From Burkholderiales bacterium (GTDB lineage Bacteria; Pseudomonadota; Gammaproteobacteria; Burkholderiales; SG8-39): a stretch of DNA of 64,000 nt. The position numbers and the translations under genes are program-made. The first letter of the stretch is position 1. Each line of letters begins with the position of its first letter. The stretch covers positions 1 to 64,000 of the forward strand of contig JADGRQ010000002.1 in the NCBI GenBank assembly GCA_017880775.1. Direction: 5' to 3'. Below the pieces are notes generated by a model. It worked only from the letters and a program-made list of their open reading frames with translations, did not search any database and was not told the DNA's origin. Shown here in pieces: positions 1-8,672 of this stretch.

Positions 1-462
1 GAGACGTTTCTTGTCGCCCTGCGCGAGTTCACCGGCAACCAGGTCGCGTTTACCGTCGAGCCCGCACAGCGCGAGCATGCGGCCGGTTTCGTCGATGCCG
101 ATGCGGCTGGCGGCACCGAATATGCTGAACGAACGCCGCATTTGCGCGTGCACCGCCGAGCGTACGTTTTCCGCGACGGTCATCTTGGCGAAGATGCTGC
201 TCACCTGGAACGCGCGCGAAATGCCGAGACGCGCAATCCTGTGCGGTGCCTGGTTGGTGATGTCCCGCCCCTCGAATACCACCTTGCCGGCATCGCAGCG
301 GTGATACCCGGTGAGCAGATTCATGAAGGTGCTCTTGCCGGCGCCGTTCGGCCCGATGATCGCCGACTGCTCGCCTTCCTGCATGGAAAAATTCACGTGC
401 CGCGTGACGTGAATCCCGCCGAAATGCTTGTGCAGCTTGGTGACTTCGAGGATCGCGGCCAT
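1..462 (-). CDS. livG: Branched-chain amino acid ABC transporter ATP-binding protein, LivG-like (partial)
   Basis: ATPase subunit that energises the LivHM permease at the cytoplasmic face of the inner membrane. The reading frame runs off the left edge, so only the N-terminal 154 residues are present. Walker A GPNGAGKST is at residues 37-45, a Q-loop region (RAFQVSS) lies near residue 88, and the start of the ABC signature (AQGDKKRL) is at the very edge. The start is the ATG two bases after the livM stop, consistent with a single operon with the upstream permeases and binding protein. A LivF partner would be expected beyond the edge. Substrate could be branched-chain amino acids or short amides; the sequence does not decide. 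Confidence 0.93.
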   Translation of the reverse strand, partial: MAAILEVTKLHKHFGGIHVTRHVNFSMQEGEQSAIIGPNGAGKSTFMNLLTGYHRCDAGKVVFEGRDITNQAPHRIARLGISRAFQVSSIFAKMTVAENVRSAVHAQMRRSFSIFGAASRIGIDETGRMLALCGLDGKRDLVAGELAQGDKKRL

Positions 463-464
463 GG

Positions 465-1502
465 CTACCGCTTCCCCGTTCCGGATGCGGCCTCGTGGCC
501 GGCATTCGCAGCCTGGCCGCGGCGGCTCTTGATGCGCTGTTCGATCAGCCCCAGCACGCCGCCGGGCACAAACAGCACGATCAGCAGGATGACGGTGCCG
601 ATGGTCAGCGGCCAGTAGGTCGTGAACATGGTGACCACCGCCTGCAGGAGGGTGTAGATCACCGATCCCAGCAACGGCCCGACGAAGGTTCCGGCACCGC
701 CGATCAGCGCCATGAACACAGCGATGCCGGACTCCTGCCAACCGAGCAGCCCCGGCGACACGCTGCGCGAAAACGGCCCCCACAGGGCCCCCGCCAGTCC
801 CGCGAACGCGCCGGCAATCACGAAATTCATCAGCATGTGCAGGCGCACATTGATGCCGAGAAACGCCGCCCGACGCTGGTTGTCGCGCAGCGTGCGCATG
901 ATGTAGCCGAACGGCGACTCGGTGATGCGCCACATCACGAGCAGCGCCGCGATGACGATCGCCAGCGTCAGGTAGTAATAGTGGACCGCATCCTGAAAAA
1001 ACAGCGGCGGCAGCAGACCCTGGATGCCGTCGTCGCCCTTGGTGAAGCTGTACCAGGAAAACACGATGTAGAACAGCAGTTCGCCGAAGGCGAGCGAAAG
1101 CATGGCGAAGTAGATGCCGGTCAGCCGCACGCAGAAAAAACCGACGATCAGCGCGCCGAGCGCGGCGGCCGGCGGCCCAGCCAGCAGCGACAGCAGGAAA
1201 TCGGGCGTCGAGATCTCCCCGCCCACGGTCTTGAAGCGCGTGAACACCATTGCCGTGGCGTAGGCGCCGAGGCCGAAAAATGCCGCGTGCCCGAACGATA
1301 TCTGCCCCATGTAGCCGTAGAGCAGGTTGAAGCTCATCGCGAACAGGCCGAGGATCAGGATCTCGGTGGAAACGATGGTCCAGAACTCCCCCGGCAGCAG
1401 CGGCACCAGGAGGAAAAAAAACAACAGCACGACCGCGGCCGGCCCCGACAGGCCGTACTTTGCATACAGCCTCGAGCGCCCGCGGTTGTCGTCGGCGTTC
1501 AC
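465..1502 (-). CDS. livM: Branched-chain amino acid ABC transporter permease LivM
   Basis: Inner-membrane permease of 345 residues, the usual LivM length, with about ten hydrophobic segments beginning around residue 17. The stretch near residues 75-80 (GLGAYATA) and the GxxxRAxRDN-type loop, here MRTLRDNQRRAAFLGIN, are typical of the LivM half. It sits between livH (10 bp upstream) and livG (2 bp downstream) in a binding protein-H-M-G operon. It is expected to pair with LivH to form the transport channel. The C-terminal tail after residue 325 is basic and probably cytoplasmic. Confidence 0.93.
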   Translation of the reverse strand: MNADDNRGRSRLYAKYGLSGPAAVVLLFFFLLVPLLPGEFWTIVSTEILILGLFAMSFNLLYGYMGQISFGHAAFFGLGAYATAMVFTRFKTVGGEISTPDFLLSLLAGPPAAALGALIVGFFCVRLTGIYFAMLSLAFGELLFYIVFSWYSFTKGDDGIQGLLPPLFFQDAVHYYYLTLAIVIAALLVMWRITESPFGYIMRTLRDNQRRAAFLGINVRLHMLMNFVIAGAFAGLAGALWGPFSRSVSPGLLGWQESGIAVFMALIGGAGTFVGPLLGSVIYTLLQAVVTMFTTYWPLTIGTVILLIVLFVPGGVLGLIEQRIKSRRGQAANAGHEAASGTGKR

Positions 1503-1511
1503 GTCGTGCGA

Positions 1512-2399
1512 TCAAGAACGCAACTCGGTGCCGAACAGGCCCCAAGGCCGCCAGATCAGCACCAGGATGACGATCAGGAAAACCATCGCCAGCGCGCCGT
1601 CGGGCCAGAACAGGATCGAAAACGAATACACCACGCCCACGATCACCGCGGCGACAAACGTGCCGAGCATGCTGCCAAACCCGCCGATCACCACCACCGC
1701 GAAACACTGCACAATGATGTCGTGGTCGACGCCGAGCGACATCGGCAGCAGCGGCAGGAACACGCCCCCTGCAAACGCGGCAAGCCCGACACCGAGCGCG
1801 AAAACGCCTGCGTAAATCGCCGGAATCGGGATGCCCAGCGCGCTCACCATGCTGCGGCTGTACACCGCGGCGCGCACGATCTTGCCGAAGCGCGTGCGAT
1901 GCAGGAAAAACCACAGCCCCGCGGCGACCGCGACGCCGGTCGCGATGATGACGAAATGGTAGGGATTGACGAAGGTATCGAGCATCTCGATCGGCTCGAT
2001 GCCAAGGCTGATGCGGCGATTTTCGACGCCCCAGACGAGCTTGATCAGATCGCCGATGATCAGCACCAGCGCGAAGGTCAGCAACAGCTGCTCGGGCAGT
2101 TCGCGATCATAGGTGCGCCGGATCAGGAAGCGCTCGAGCGCGAACCCGGCCGCGGTCATCACCGCCGTGGCCCCGAGGATCGCCGGCAGCAGCAGCCACG
2201 GGCTGGCGCCGAACCGGCCGCTCATGAAATCGAACATCGAGTAGGTCACGTAGCCGCCGGCCAGCCACAGCGTCGCATGCGCGAAGTTGAGGATGTTCAT
2301 CACGCCGAAAATCAGCGACAGGCCGGCCGACAACAGAAACAGCACCATCGCACGCGACAGGCCGCTGAAGAGCTGAATCGTGAATGCGCTGAGGTCCAT
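1512..2399 (-). CDS. livH: Branched-chain amino acid ABC transporter permease LivH
   Basis: Inner-membrane permease of 295 residues, normal for LivH. It has an N-terminal LSAGLSLIFGVMNILNFAHA-type segment that is the hallmark of the family and about eight hydrophobic helices. It follows the periplasmic binding-protein gene after 80 bp that hold a strong hairpin, and precedes livM by 10 bp. Together with LivM it forms the membrane channel of a HAAT-family importer. Confidence 0.93.
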   Translation of the reverse strand: MDLSAFTIQLFSGLSRAMVLFLLSAGLSLIFGVMNILNFAHATLWLAGGYVTYSMFDFMSGRFGASPWLLLPAILGATAVMTAAGFALERFLIRRTYDRELPEQLLLTFALVLIIGDLIKLVWGVENRRISLGIEPIEMLDTFVNPYHFVIIATGVAVAAGLWFFLHRTRFGKIVRAAVYSRSMVSALGIPIPAIYAGVFALGVGLAAFAGGVFLPLLPMSLGVDHDIIVQCFAVVVIGGFGSMLGTFVAAVIVGVVYSFSILFWPDGALAMVFLIVILVLIWRPWGLFGTELRS

Positions 2400-2441
2400 C
2401 GCGTCCTGCGCAACCGGCTGAAAGGGTGGCGGAAAAGGGGC

Positions 2442-2471
2442 GCTGACGGCGGGGCGAACGCCGCCGTCAGC
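2442..2471 (-). terminator. Intra-operon hairpin between binding-protein gene and livH
   Basis: Perfect 11-bp inverted repeat (GCTGACGGCGG and its complement) around an 8-nt loop, followed on the minus strand by a short CCCCTTTTCC stretch. It lies between the binding-protein stop and the livH start. Such hairpins usually act as leaky terminators or 3'-end stabilisers so that the binding protein outnumbers the permease. That role is inferred; the repeat itself is plain in the sequence. Confidence 0.6.
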
Positions 2472-2479
2472 CGCGGCGC

Positions 2480-3784
2480 CTAGGCGCGCTTCTTCTTGAG
2501 TTTTTCGACGTCTTCACACTTCGGCGTCCATACGTCGTGGCCTTCGACCACGATCATGGTGTCGGGCTTGTAGATCGGGAACGGATAGTCGGGCGAATCC
2601 CATACCTCGCCGACGTAGGACGGTACATCCAGCTGGTTACTGCAGTCGCGCATGGTGCGTTTGCCGCGGCAGGTGTCGAGCGTCGCGCCCTTCAGCGCCT
2701 TCACCACCGCCTCGGTTTCGATGCTTTTCGCCTTGTTGATCGCCTGCTCCAGCCCGTAGACGGCGTCGTAGTGCATGCAAGCCCAATCGTCAGGGTAATT
2801 GTCGTCGCCGAATTTGGCGCGGTGCATCTTGATGTACTTCTGCATCAGCGGTTCTTTCAGGTGGGCGAAGAACGGGCAGCGCGCGAGGCCGATGATTCCG
2901 CGCGGCAGCGTCTTGCGCAGCTGGCGCAGCTCGGTCACCGAAATCAGTCCGCCCGGGAACGGCACGCGCTTGAACAACCCCATCTGGCCTGCCTGCTGCA
3001 GGAAGGTTTCCGAGTCCTTGCCGGCGATCGCGCCGAACAGGAAATCGGGCTTCGCCGCCATGATGGCGGTGATATAGGAGGTGAAGTCGGTCTCGCCGAG
3101 CTTGAACCACAATTGCTTGATTTCCTTCGCCTGCGGTGCCGCCTTCACGAGTTCGGTGGTGAAACCCTTGTGCGTATCGCGCCCCCACTCGTAGTCCTGA
3201 CCGATCGAGACGTACGACTTCCAGTTGTTCTTCTTCACCATCTTCGATACCGCCACCACCACGGCGCCCGACTGCATATTGCTGTCGGGGCAGAACTGGT
3301 AGGTATACGGCGAGTAGTTGTCCTGCGTAATCTTCGAACTGTTCGAGGTCGCCGCGATGTGCAGCACCTTGTGCTCGTGCGTGATCTCCTCGATGGCGAG
3401 GGCCACGGCGCTCGAATAGGTGCCGATGATGGTCTGCACCTTGTCGTTCAGGATGATGGACTTCGCCTCGCGCGCGCCCACGTCGGGTTTGGTCTGGTCG
3501 TCGCGGTAGACGATTTCAATCGGATGCTTGCCCAGGAAACCGCCCTTGGCATTGATCTCGGCAACCGCGAGCGGAATGCCCTTGATTGCGTTCTCGACGT
3601 AATTCGCGCCGGTGCCGGTGGACGGCAGCAGCACGCCGAGCTTGTAGGGCTTGGCGGTCTGGGCGCCGGCGAAACGCGGTGTCAGCGACAACGCGCCCGC
3701 CGCGAGACTCGTGAACACGAAATCGCGCCGGCTCACCTTGAGGTTGTCAATAAGCGCTTCCCACTTCCTGTCGGTCGTGCTCAT
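2480..3784 (-). CDS. ABC transporter periplasmic substrate-binding protein (Peripla_BP_6), Tat signal
   Basis: Periplasmic receptor of the adjacent Liv-type transporter, 434 residues. The start is the ATG at 3784, preceded by TAAGGAG with good spacing. The frame stays open far upstream, but that is antisense to the next gene. A twin-arginine motif SRRDFV is at residues 18-23, followed by a hydrophobic stretch and a likely AGA cleavage site at 39-41, so Tat export is predicted. The mature part begins KPYKLGVLLPSTG, typical of type-I periplasmic binding proteins for branched-chain amino acids, amides or urea. The ligand cannot be told from sequence. Confidence 0.92.
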   Translation of the reverse strand: MSTTDRKWEALIDNLKVSRRDFVFTSLAAGALSLTPRFAGAQTAKPYKLGVLLPSTGTGANYVENAIKGIPLAVAEINAKGGFLGKHPIEIVYRDDQTKPDVGAREAKSIILNDKVQTIIGTYSSAVALAIEEITHEHKVLHIAATSNSSKITQDNYSPYTYQFCPDSNMQSGAVVVAVSKMVKKNNWKSYVSIGQDYEWGRDTHKGFTTELVKAAPQAKEIKQLWFKLGETDFTSYITAIMAAKPDFLFGAIAGKDSETFLQQAGQMGLFKRVPFPGGLISVTELRQLRKTLPRGIIGLARCPFFAHLKEPLMQKYIKMHRAKFGDDNYPDDWACMHYDAVYGLEQAINKAKSIETEAVVKALKGATLDTCRGKRTMRDCSNQLDVPSYVGEVWDSPDYPFPIYKPDTMIVVEGHDVWTPKCEDVEKLKKKRA

Positions 3785-3928
3785 CTTTCGGCTCCTTAGA
3801 ATTGGCTGGGAATGGCGGAGCCGCCTGTGCCGGCGGTCTCCGAAAAAATGACTGATGCCTCGCGCCCCGGTTCCTGGCGGTCGACATGATGGTACGCCAT
3901 CGGCACGGGAATCGGAAATTCGCGCCGC

Positions 3929-3934
3929 TATAAT
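3929..3934 (+). promoter_or_regulatory. TATAAT -10 element 6 nt before an ATG
   Basis: A perfect TATAAT lies exactly 6 nt upstream of the ATG of the FAD/FeS dehydrogenase gene, with no Shine-Dalgarno between. A transcript from it would begin at or next to the start codon (leaderless). No good -35 hexamer is seen at the proper spacing. Confidence 0.45.
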
Positions 3935-3940
3935 CGCCCG

Positions 3941-6838
3941 ATGCCGTTCACGCCGCCGCCTTTCGCGCCGCTCCATGCCGCGCTGGCGAAGGCCATCCGG
4001 GGCGAAGTGCGCTTCGATGCCGGCGCCCGCGCCGCGTACTCCGCCGACGCTTCCAACTATCGCCAGGTGCCGGTAGGCGTGGTGCTGCCACGCTCGGTCG
4101 AGGACGTCGTGGCGGCAGTCGCCGCGTGCCGCGAACATGGCGTCCCGATCCTCGCGCGCGGGGGCGGGACCTCGCAGTGCGGCCAATGCGTCAACGTCGC
4201 GGTGGTGATCGACTGCTCGAAGTACCTCGACCGCGTGCTCGCGATCGATGCCGCCCGGCGCATCGCGCTGGTCGAGCCCGGCGCGGTGTGCGACACGCTG
4301 CGCGCGGCCGCGGAGTGCGAGGGGCTCACGTTCGGCCCGGATCCGGCGACGCATAGCCGCTGCACGCTCGGCGGCATGATCGGCAACAATTCCTGCGGCG
4401 CGCACTCGGTCATGGCCGGAAAGACGGTCGAGAATATTTCTCGTCTGGAGGTGCTCGCCTACGACGGTGCGCGTTTCTGGTGCGGGGCGACGAGCGATGC
4501 GGAATTCGCCGCGGTCGCCGCCGCCGGCGGCAGGCAGGCGGAGATCTACCAGGGACTCAAGGCGCTCGCCGGCAAATATGGCGATCTGATCCGCGCGCGC
4601 TTTCCCAAGATCAAGCGGCGCGTATCGGGCTACAACCTCGATCAGCTGCTGCCCGAAAATGGCTTCAACGTCGCGCGCGCGCTGGTCGGCTCCGAGGGGA
4701 CCTGCGCGCTGACGCTGCAGGCCGAGACGCTCCTCGTGAAGAGTCCGCCCGAGCGCGTGCTGCTGGTGCTCGGCTACGCGGACATCTACGCGGCGGGCGA
4801 CGCGGCGGCGTCGGTGCTCGCCGCGGGCCCGATCGCGTGCGAGGGCCTCGACGAAAGGATCATCGGCGGATTGCGCGAGCGCAACCTGTGTCTCGACGAA
4901 ATCCGGCGCCTGCCCGAGGGTAAAGCGTGGCTGATGGTCGAGTTCGGCGCCGACACGCGCGCGCAGGCGGTGGCGCAGGCGCAGGCGCTGATGCGCAGTC
5001 TGTCGGCAGAGCCTGCCGCGCCCAGCGCCTGGCTGATCGAGGACCGAAGGATGGCTGGGCGCATCTGGACCATCCGCGAAACCGGCGCTTCGGCCACCGC
5101 ACTCAATCTCGGCGGCGTTGGTCCGGACCCCGTGGTCGGCTGGGAGGATGCGGCGGTCGATCCGCTGCGTCTGGGCGATTACCTGCGCGAGTTCCAGGCG
5201 CTGGTCGATCGCAACGGCTACAAGACCTCGCTCTACGGCCACTTCGGGGATGGCTGCATTCATGCGCGCATCACGTTCGACCTGCGATCGGCGGAGGGTC
5301 TCGCGCGGTGGCGCGCATTCCTCGCTGCGGCGGCGCAACTGGTGGTGAACTACGGCGGCTCGCTCTCGGGCGAGCACGGCGACGGCCAGGCGAAGGCCGA
5401 ATTCCTGCCGGCCATGTACGGCCCGGAATTGATGCAGGCGTTGCGCGAATTCAAGCACATCTGGGACCCGCTCAATCGCATGAATCCCGGCAAGCTGATC
5501 GACGCGGACGGCAAAGGCGTGCTGCGCGCGACGGACAACCTGCGGCTCGGCCCGGACTACAAGCCGGTCACGCTCACCACCCGTTTCGCATTCAAGACGC
5601 CGGTGGGCGACGGCTTCACGCGCGCCACCGAGCATTGCGTCGGGGTGGGCAAGTGCCGCTCAGCCCTGGGCGGGACGATGTGCCCGAGCTATCGCGCCAC
5701 GCGCGAAGAGCGCCATTCGACGCGCGGCCGCGCACGGCTGCTGGCGGAGATGCTGCGCGGCGAGGTGATCCGCGAGGGCTGGCAGAGCGAGGACGTGAAG
5801 GAGGCGCTCGACGGCTGTCTCGCGTGCAAGGGCTGCCGCAGCGATTGCCCCACCCACACCGACATGGCGGCGTACAAAGCCGAGTTCCTGTCGCACTACT
5901 ACGAGGGGCGCCGCCGGCCGGTGCAGGCCTGGTCGATGGGCCGCATCGGCGAGTGGGCGCCGCTGGCGGGAAGATTTCCGCGCTTCGTCAACTTCCTGAC
6001 GCAGGCCCCGGGATTCGCTGCGCTGGCGAAGACGGTCGCGGGAATCGCGCCCGAGCGGTCGATGCCGCGCTTTGCGCCGGCGAATTTCCGCGCCCGGTTC
6101 GCCGCGCGGCCGGTGCGCCGCGGCGATCCCGTCGTGCTGTGGACCGACACGTTCAACAATTATTTCCGCCCGGATACGGCCATTGCCGCTGCAGATGTGC
6201 TCGAGGCCGCGGGGTGCCGGGTCGAAGTGCCCCGCGAGCAGGTCTGCTGCGGGCGGCCGTACTACGACTTCGGCATGCTCGATCACGCGAGGCGTTCGCT
6301 CGCGCGCGTGATGGCCGCGCTCGGCGCGCAGATCGACGCCGGCATCCCGGTGGTCGGGTTGGAGCCGTCCTGCGTGGCGGTGTTCCGCGACGAGCTACGC
6401 CAGTTGTTTCCCGATGACGAGCGTGCCGGGCGGCTTGCGCGCCAGACCGTGACGCTCGGGGAGTTTCTGGCACAGCGGCGTTGGAGTCCGCCGCGCGGCG
6501 GGAAGGAACATCCGGCCGGCGCCCTGCTGCATGGTCATTGTCACCAGAAATCGCTGATCGGCATGGCAGCGGATATCGAGTTGCTCGCGGCTGCCGGCAT
6601 CGCGGCGCAGGCGCCCGACACGGGCTGCTGCGGCATGGCTGGGGCGTTCGGCTTCAAGCCCGAGCATTACGCGACATCGCAGAAAATCGGCGAGCTCGCG
6701 CTCTTGCCCGCGGTGCGCGCGGCGGCGGCAGATACGCTGATCGTCGCCGACGGATTTTCCTGCCGCGAGCAGATCGAGCAGGCCACCGGGCGTCGGACGC
6801 TGCACCTCGCCGAGGTTCTGGCCGGGACGTTGCCGTAG
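3941..6838 (+). CDS. FAD-binding and 4Fe-4S D-2-hydroxyacid dehydrogenase (GlcD-GlcF fusion, YdiJ/Dld-II type)
   Basis: A 965-residue fusion. The N-terminal half is a PCMH-type FAD-binding domain (glycine-rich ARGGGTSQCG near residue 71, GGMIGNNSCGAHS near 143) plus the FAD-oxidase C domain (HFGDGCIHARI near 433). The C-terminal half has ferredoxin-like clusters (CVGVGKCR near 565; CLACKGCRSDCP near 626). It also has CCG-type motifs (CCGRPYYDFG near 768, HGHCHQKS near 863, CCGMAGAFGF near 895). This architecture oxidises D-lactate, D-2-hydroxyglutarate or glycolate and passes electrons to the quinone pool. The exact substrate is open. It is divergent from the Liv operon and convergent with the VapBC pair. 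Confidence 0.9.
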   Translation: MPFTPPPFAPLHAALAKAIRGEVRFDAGARAAYSADASNYRQVPVGVVLPRSVEDVVAAVAACREHGVPILARGGGTSQCGQCVNVAVVIDCSKYLDRVLAIDAARRIALVEPGAVCDTLRAAAECEGLTFGPDPATHSRCTLGGMIGNNSCGAHSVMAGKTVENISRLEVLAYDGARFWCGATSDAEFAAVAAAGGRQAEIYQGLKALAGKYGDLIRARFPKIKRRVSGYNLDQLLPENGFNVARALVGSEGTCALTLQAETLLVKSPPERVLLVLGYADIYAAGDAAASVLAAGPIACEGLDERIIGGLRERNLCLDEIRRLPEGKAWLMVEFGADTRAQAVAQAQALMRSLSAEPAAPSAWLIEDRRMAGRIWTIRETGASATALNLGGVGPDPVVGWEDAAVDPLRLGDYLREFQALVDRNGYKTSLYGHFGDGCIHARITFDLRSAEGLARWRAFLAAAAQLVVNYGGSLSGEHGDGQAKAEFLPAMYGPELMQALREFKHIWDPLNRMNPGKLIDADGKGVLRATDNLRLGPDYKPVTLTTRFAFKTPVGDGFTRATEHCVGVGKCRSALGGTMCPSYRATREERHSTRGRARLLAEMLRGEVIREGWQSEDVKEALDGCLACKGCRSDCPTHTDMAAYKAEFLSHYYEGRRRPVQAWSMGRIGEWAPLAGRFPRFVNFLTQAPGFAALAKTVAGIAPERSMPRFAPANFRARFAARPVRRGDPVVLWTDTFNNYFRPDTAIAAADVLEAAGCRVEVPREQVCCGRPYYDFGMLDHARRSLARVMAALGAQIDAGIPVVGLEPSCVAVFRDELRQLFPDDERAGRLARQTVTLGEFLAQRRWSPPRGGKEHPAGALLHGHCHQKSLIGMAADIELLAAAGIAAQAPDTGCCGMAGAFGFKPEHYATSQKIGELALLPAVRAAAADTLIVADGFSCREQIEQATGRRTLHLAEVLAGTLP

Positions 6839-6853
6839 GCGAAAGAGAGCGCG

Positions 6854-7240
6854 CTACGCGACTCGCACCACACTGCCGTAGGGCGCAAGCTTCGAATCCC
6901 GTGTGAGCAGGGTGAGCGGCTCGACCAGCGCCTGCGCGACGAGGGCGCGATCGAATGGATCGGCGTGATGCCGCGGCAGCCGCGCTACCCGAACGGCGTG
7001 CGCGGGGACGAAGGGTAGGAGCCTCAGTCCGGCGACAAGGCAGGCCTCGATGAGCTTGTCCGCATCCACCCGGAAGTCCTTGCGGCGCAAACCCGCCTTG
7101 ATCGCGATCTCCCAGAAGCTGACCGCGGAAACGAAGCATTCGGTGCCGCGCGCCGTCATCAGTTCGCGCGCGCGGGTCCCCAGCCTGGGGGAGTCGTCCA
7201 GCGTCCAGAGCAGGATGTGGGTGTCGAGGAGCAGCCTCAC
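6854..7240 (-). CDS. vapC: PIN-domain ribonuclease toxin, VapC-like
   Basis: A 128-residue PIN protein. Conserved acidic residues are visible at D6 (LLLDTHILLW), E44 (SFWEIAIK), D94 and D97 (HADPFDRAL), with D115 in TRDSK. PIN toxins of this group cleave RNA. The start overlaps the antitoxin stop by 4 bp (ATGA), the usual coupling for toxin-antitoxin pairs. The gene ends 15 bp from the convergent dehydrogenase gene. Confidence 0.88.
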   Translation of the reverse strand: MRLLLDTHILLWTLDDSPRLGTRARELMTARGTECFVSAVSFWEIAIKAGLRRKDFRVDADKLIEACLVAGLRLLPFVPAHAVRVARLPRHHADPFDRALVAQALVEPLTLLTRDSKLAPYGSVVRVA

Positions 7241-7479
7241 TTCACGCTTCGGCCCTCAAACAGCGCAATGACTCGTGCCGGCAAAGGCGCGTCGAAATCG
7301 TCCGGGTAGCGGATCTTTCCTTTCAGCACGCCGAACTTGAGCTTGCGGGCGCGCTCGAGCGGCACTAGGCGTGCGCGCGGCACGCCGTTCTTGGCGATAA
7401 CGACCTCGCCCCCCGCCGCGACCTCCTCGACCAGGCGCGACAGATGGGTCTTGGCTTCGTGAATGTTGACTGTATCCAT
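7237..7479 (-). CDS. vapB: Antitoxin of the Phd/YefM family paired with VapC
   Basis: An 80-residue antitoxin. The N-terminal MDTVNIHEAKTHLSRLVEEV and the GEVVIAKNGVPRARLVP stretch are the Phd/YefM DNA-binding fold. The C-terminal half (KIRYPDDFDAPLP) is the likely toxin-binding tail. It is expected to bind and neutralise the downstream PIN toxin and repress the operon. Confidence 0.88.
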   Translation of the reverse strand: MDTVNIHEAKTHLSRLVEEVAAGGEVVIAKNGVPRARLVPLERARKLKFGVLKGKIRYPDDFDAPLPARVIALFEGRSVK

Positions 7480-7497
7480 GGGTGACGCCTCCAGACT

Positions 7498-7517
7498 GGG
7501 TTAGTTTACTTGAACCC
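7498..7517. promoter_or_regulatory. Possible vapBC operator (short inverted repeats)
   Basis: A 20-bp element with GGGTT/AACCC outer arms and an inner AGT..ACT pair, placed 19 bp before the antitoxin start. Antitoxins of this family bind palindromes in their own promoter. The arms are short and only partly aligned, so this is tentative. Confidence 0.3.
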
Positions 7518-7698
7518 ATACCCGTGGTCGAGAGCGGGCTAAAGATTAGAGAGACCAGTCCACCCTTTTTGCCTGCGCTTGCCTGAATGGGGCAAATGCG
7601 GGCACCATTTGCCACAACGTCGATTGCGCGCGCACCGGTCTGTGACAACAGCCGATGACAAGCCAGGTTCGAACAGCAAGAAATCAGAGGAGACCTTC

Positions 7699-8664
7699 AT
7701 GTCCATCGCTGCGCGCCTGCTGTGCCTCGCGCTCGCCTGCTGGCCGGTGCTCGCGCCGGCGCAGGGCTATCCGACCAAACCCATTCGCGTCGTGCTGCCG
7801 CTGCCCGCCGGAGGCATCGTCGACATCGTTGGCCGCGTGGTCACCGAAAAGGTCGCGTCGACGTGGGGCCAGCCGATCATCATCGAGAACCGGCCCGGCG
7901 CGAACAGCAACATCGGTATCGAGGCGGTCGCGAAGAGCGTGCCTGACGGTTACACGTGGCTGATCGGCGGACCGGCGGTGCTGTCGAACCCGGCGATCTA
8001 CCCGAGCCTGCCGTGGCACCCGTTGAAAGACTTCACCTGCGTCGGGCTGATCGTCTGGACGCAGAACATCGCCGTGGTCCCGGCCTCGCTACCGGTCGCG
8101 ACGCTGAAGGAGTTCGTCGCGTACGTGAAGGCGCGGCCGGGGCAGCTCAATTTCGTGAACCCGGGCTCCGGTACGTCGAACCACATGCAGACCGAGCTGC
8201 TGCGCCAGGTCGCCGGCCTCGACATGGTCGGGATCGGCTATAAGGGCCAGCCGCCGGCGATCCCCGACCTGATCAACGCAGAGGTGTCGTTCATGGCGCC
8301 ATCGGTCGGCCTCGTGCAGGCGTACATCCAATCGGGGAGGCTCAAGCCGCTGGCGACGTTCACCAGCGAGCGGCTCGCGCAGTTCCCGCAGATGCCGACG
8401 ATCGCCGAAGCAGGCTACCCGGACGCGCTGCTGGTGCCGTGGTTCGGCGCGTTCCTGCCCTCGCGCACGCCGAAGGACACTATCGAGCGCGTTCACGGCG
8501 CGATCGCCGCAGCGCTGAAATCGCCGGAGGTGATCGACCGGCTCGAGAAATCCGGCAGCCAACCGGGCAAGCCGTTCACGCTCGCGCAGCTCGACAAGAT
8601 CGTCCGCGAGGACATGGAGCGCTACGCGAAGGTCGCGAAGCTCGCGAATATCACGCCGGAATAG
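7699..8664 (+). CDS. Tripartite tricarboxylate transporter receptor (Bug family) protein 1
   Basis: A 321-residue periplasmic solute receptor. The start at 7699 follows AGAGGAGA and gives a classic Sec signal peptide with cleavage after the AQ-containing region (about residue 20). The mature start YPTKPIRVVLPLPAGG and the ENRPGANSNIG, DGYTWLIGG and GSGTSNHMQ segments are Bug hallmarks. Bug proteins bind carboxylates for TctAB-type carriers, but no tctA/tctB lies in the window, so its membrane partner is elsewhere or absent. It is convergent with the mandelate-racemase-type gene 8 bp downstream. Confidence 0.92.
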   Translation: MSIAARLLCLALACWPVLAPAQGYPTKPIRVVLPLPAGGIVDIVGRVVTEKVASTWGQPIIIENRPGANSNIGIEAVAKSVPDGYTWLIGGPAVLSNPAIYPSLPWHPLKDFTCVGLIVWTQNIAVVPASLPVATLKEFVAYVKARPGQLNFVNPGSGTSNHMQTELLRQVAGLDMVGIGYKGQPPAIPDLINAEVSFMAPSVGLVQAYIQSGRLKPLATFTSERLAQFPQMPTIAEAGYPDALLVPWFGAFLPSRTPKDTIERVHGAIAAALKSPEVIDRLEKSGSQPGKPFTLAQLDKIVREDMERYAKVAKLANITPE

Positions 8665-8672
8665 GGCGAGCG

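Noticed and set aside
50-505. 151-codon minus-strand frame at the left edge
   Set aside because: It is a different frame of the livG region. The true frame, with Walker A, starts at 462 and runs off the edge.
495-2483. Long plus-strand frame opposite livM and livH
   Set aside because: Product is Arg/Gln/His-rich and low-complexity, a mirror of GC-rich codons. The minus-strand permeases fully explain the region.
3785-5635. Open frame extending the Liv binding-protein gene upstream to more than 1000 codons
   Set aside because: It is antisense to the FAD dehydrogenase, rich in Arg/Ala/Glu, without family features. The SD-led ATG at 3784 with a Tat signal is clearly the start. GC-rich codon bias keeps the opposite frame open.
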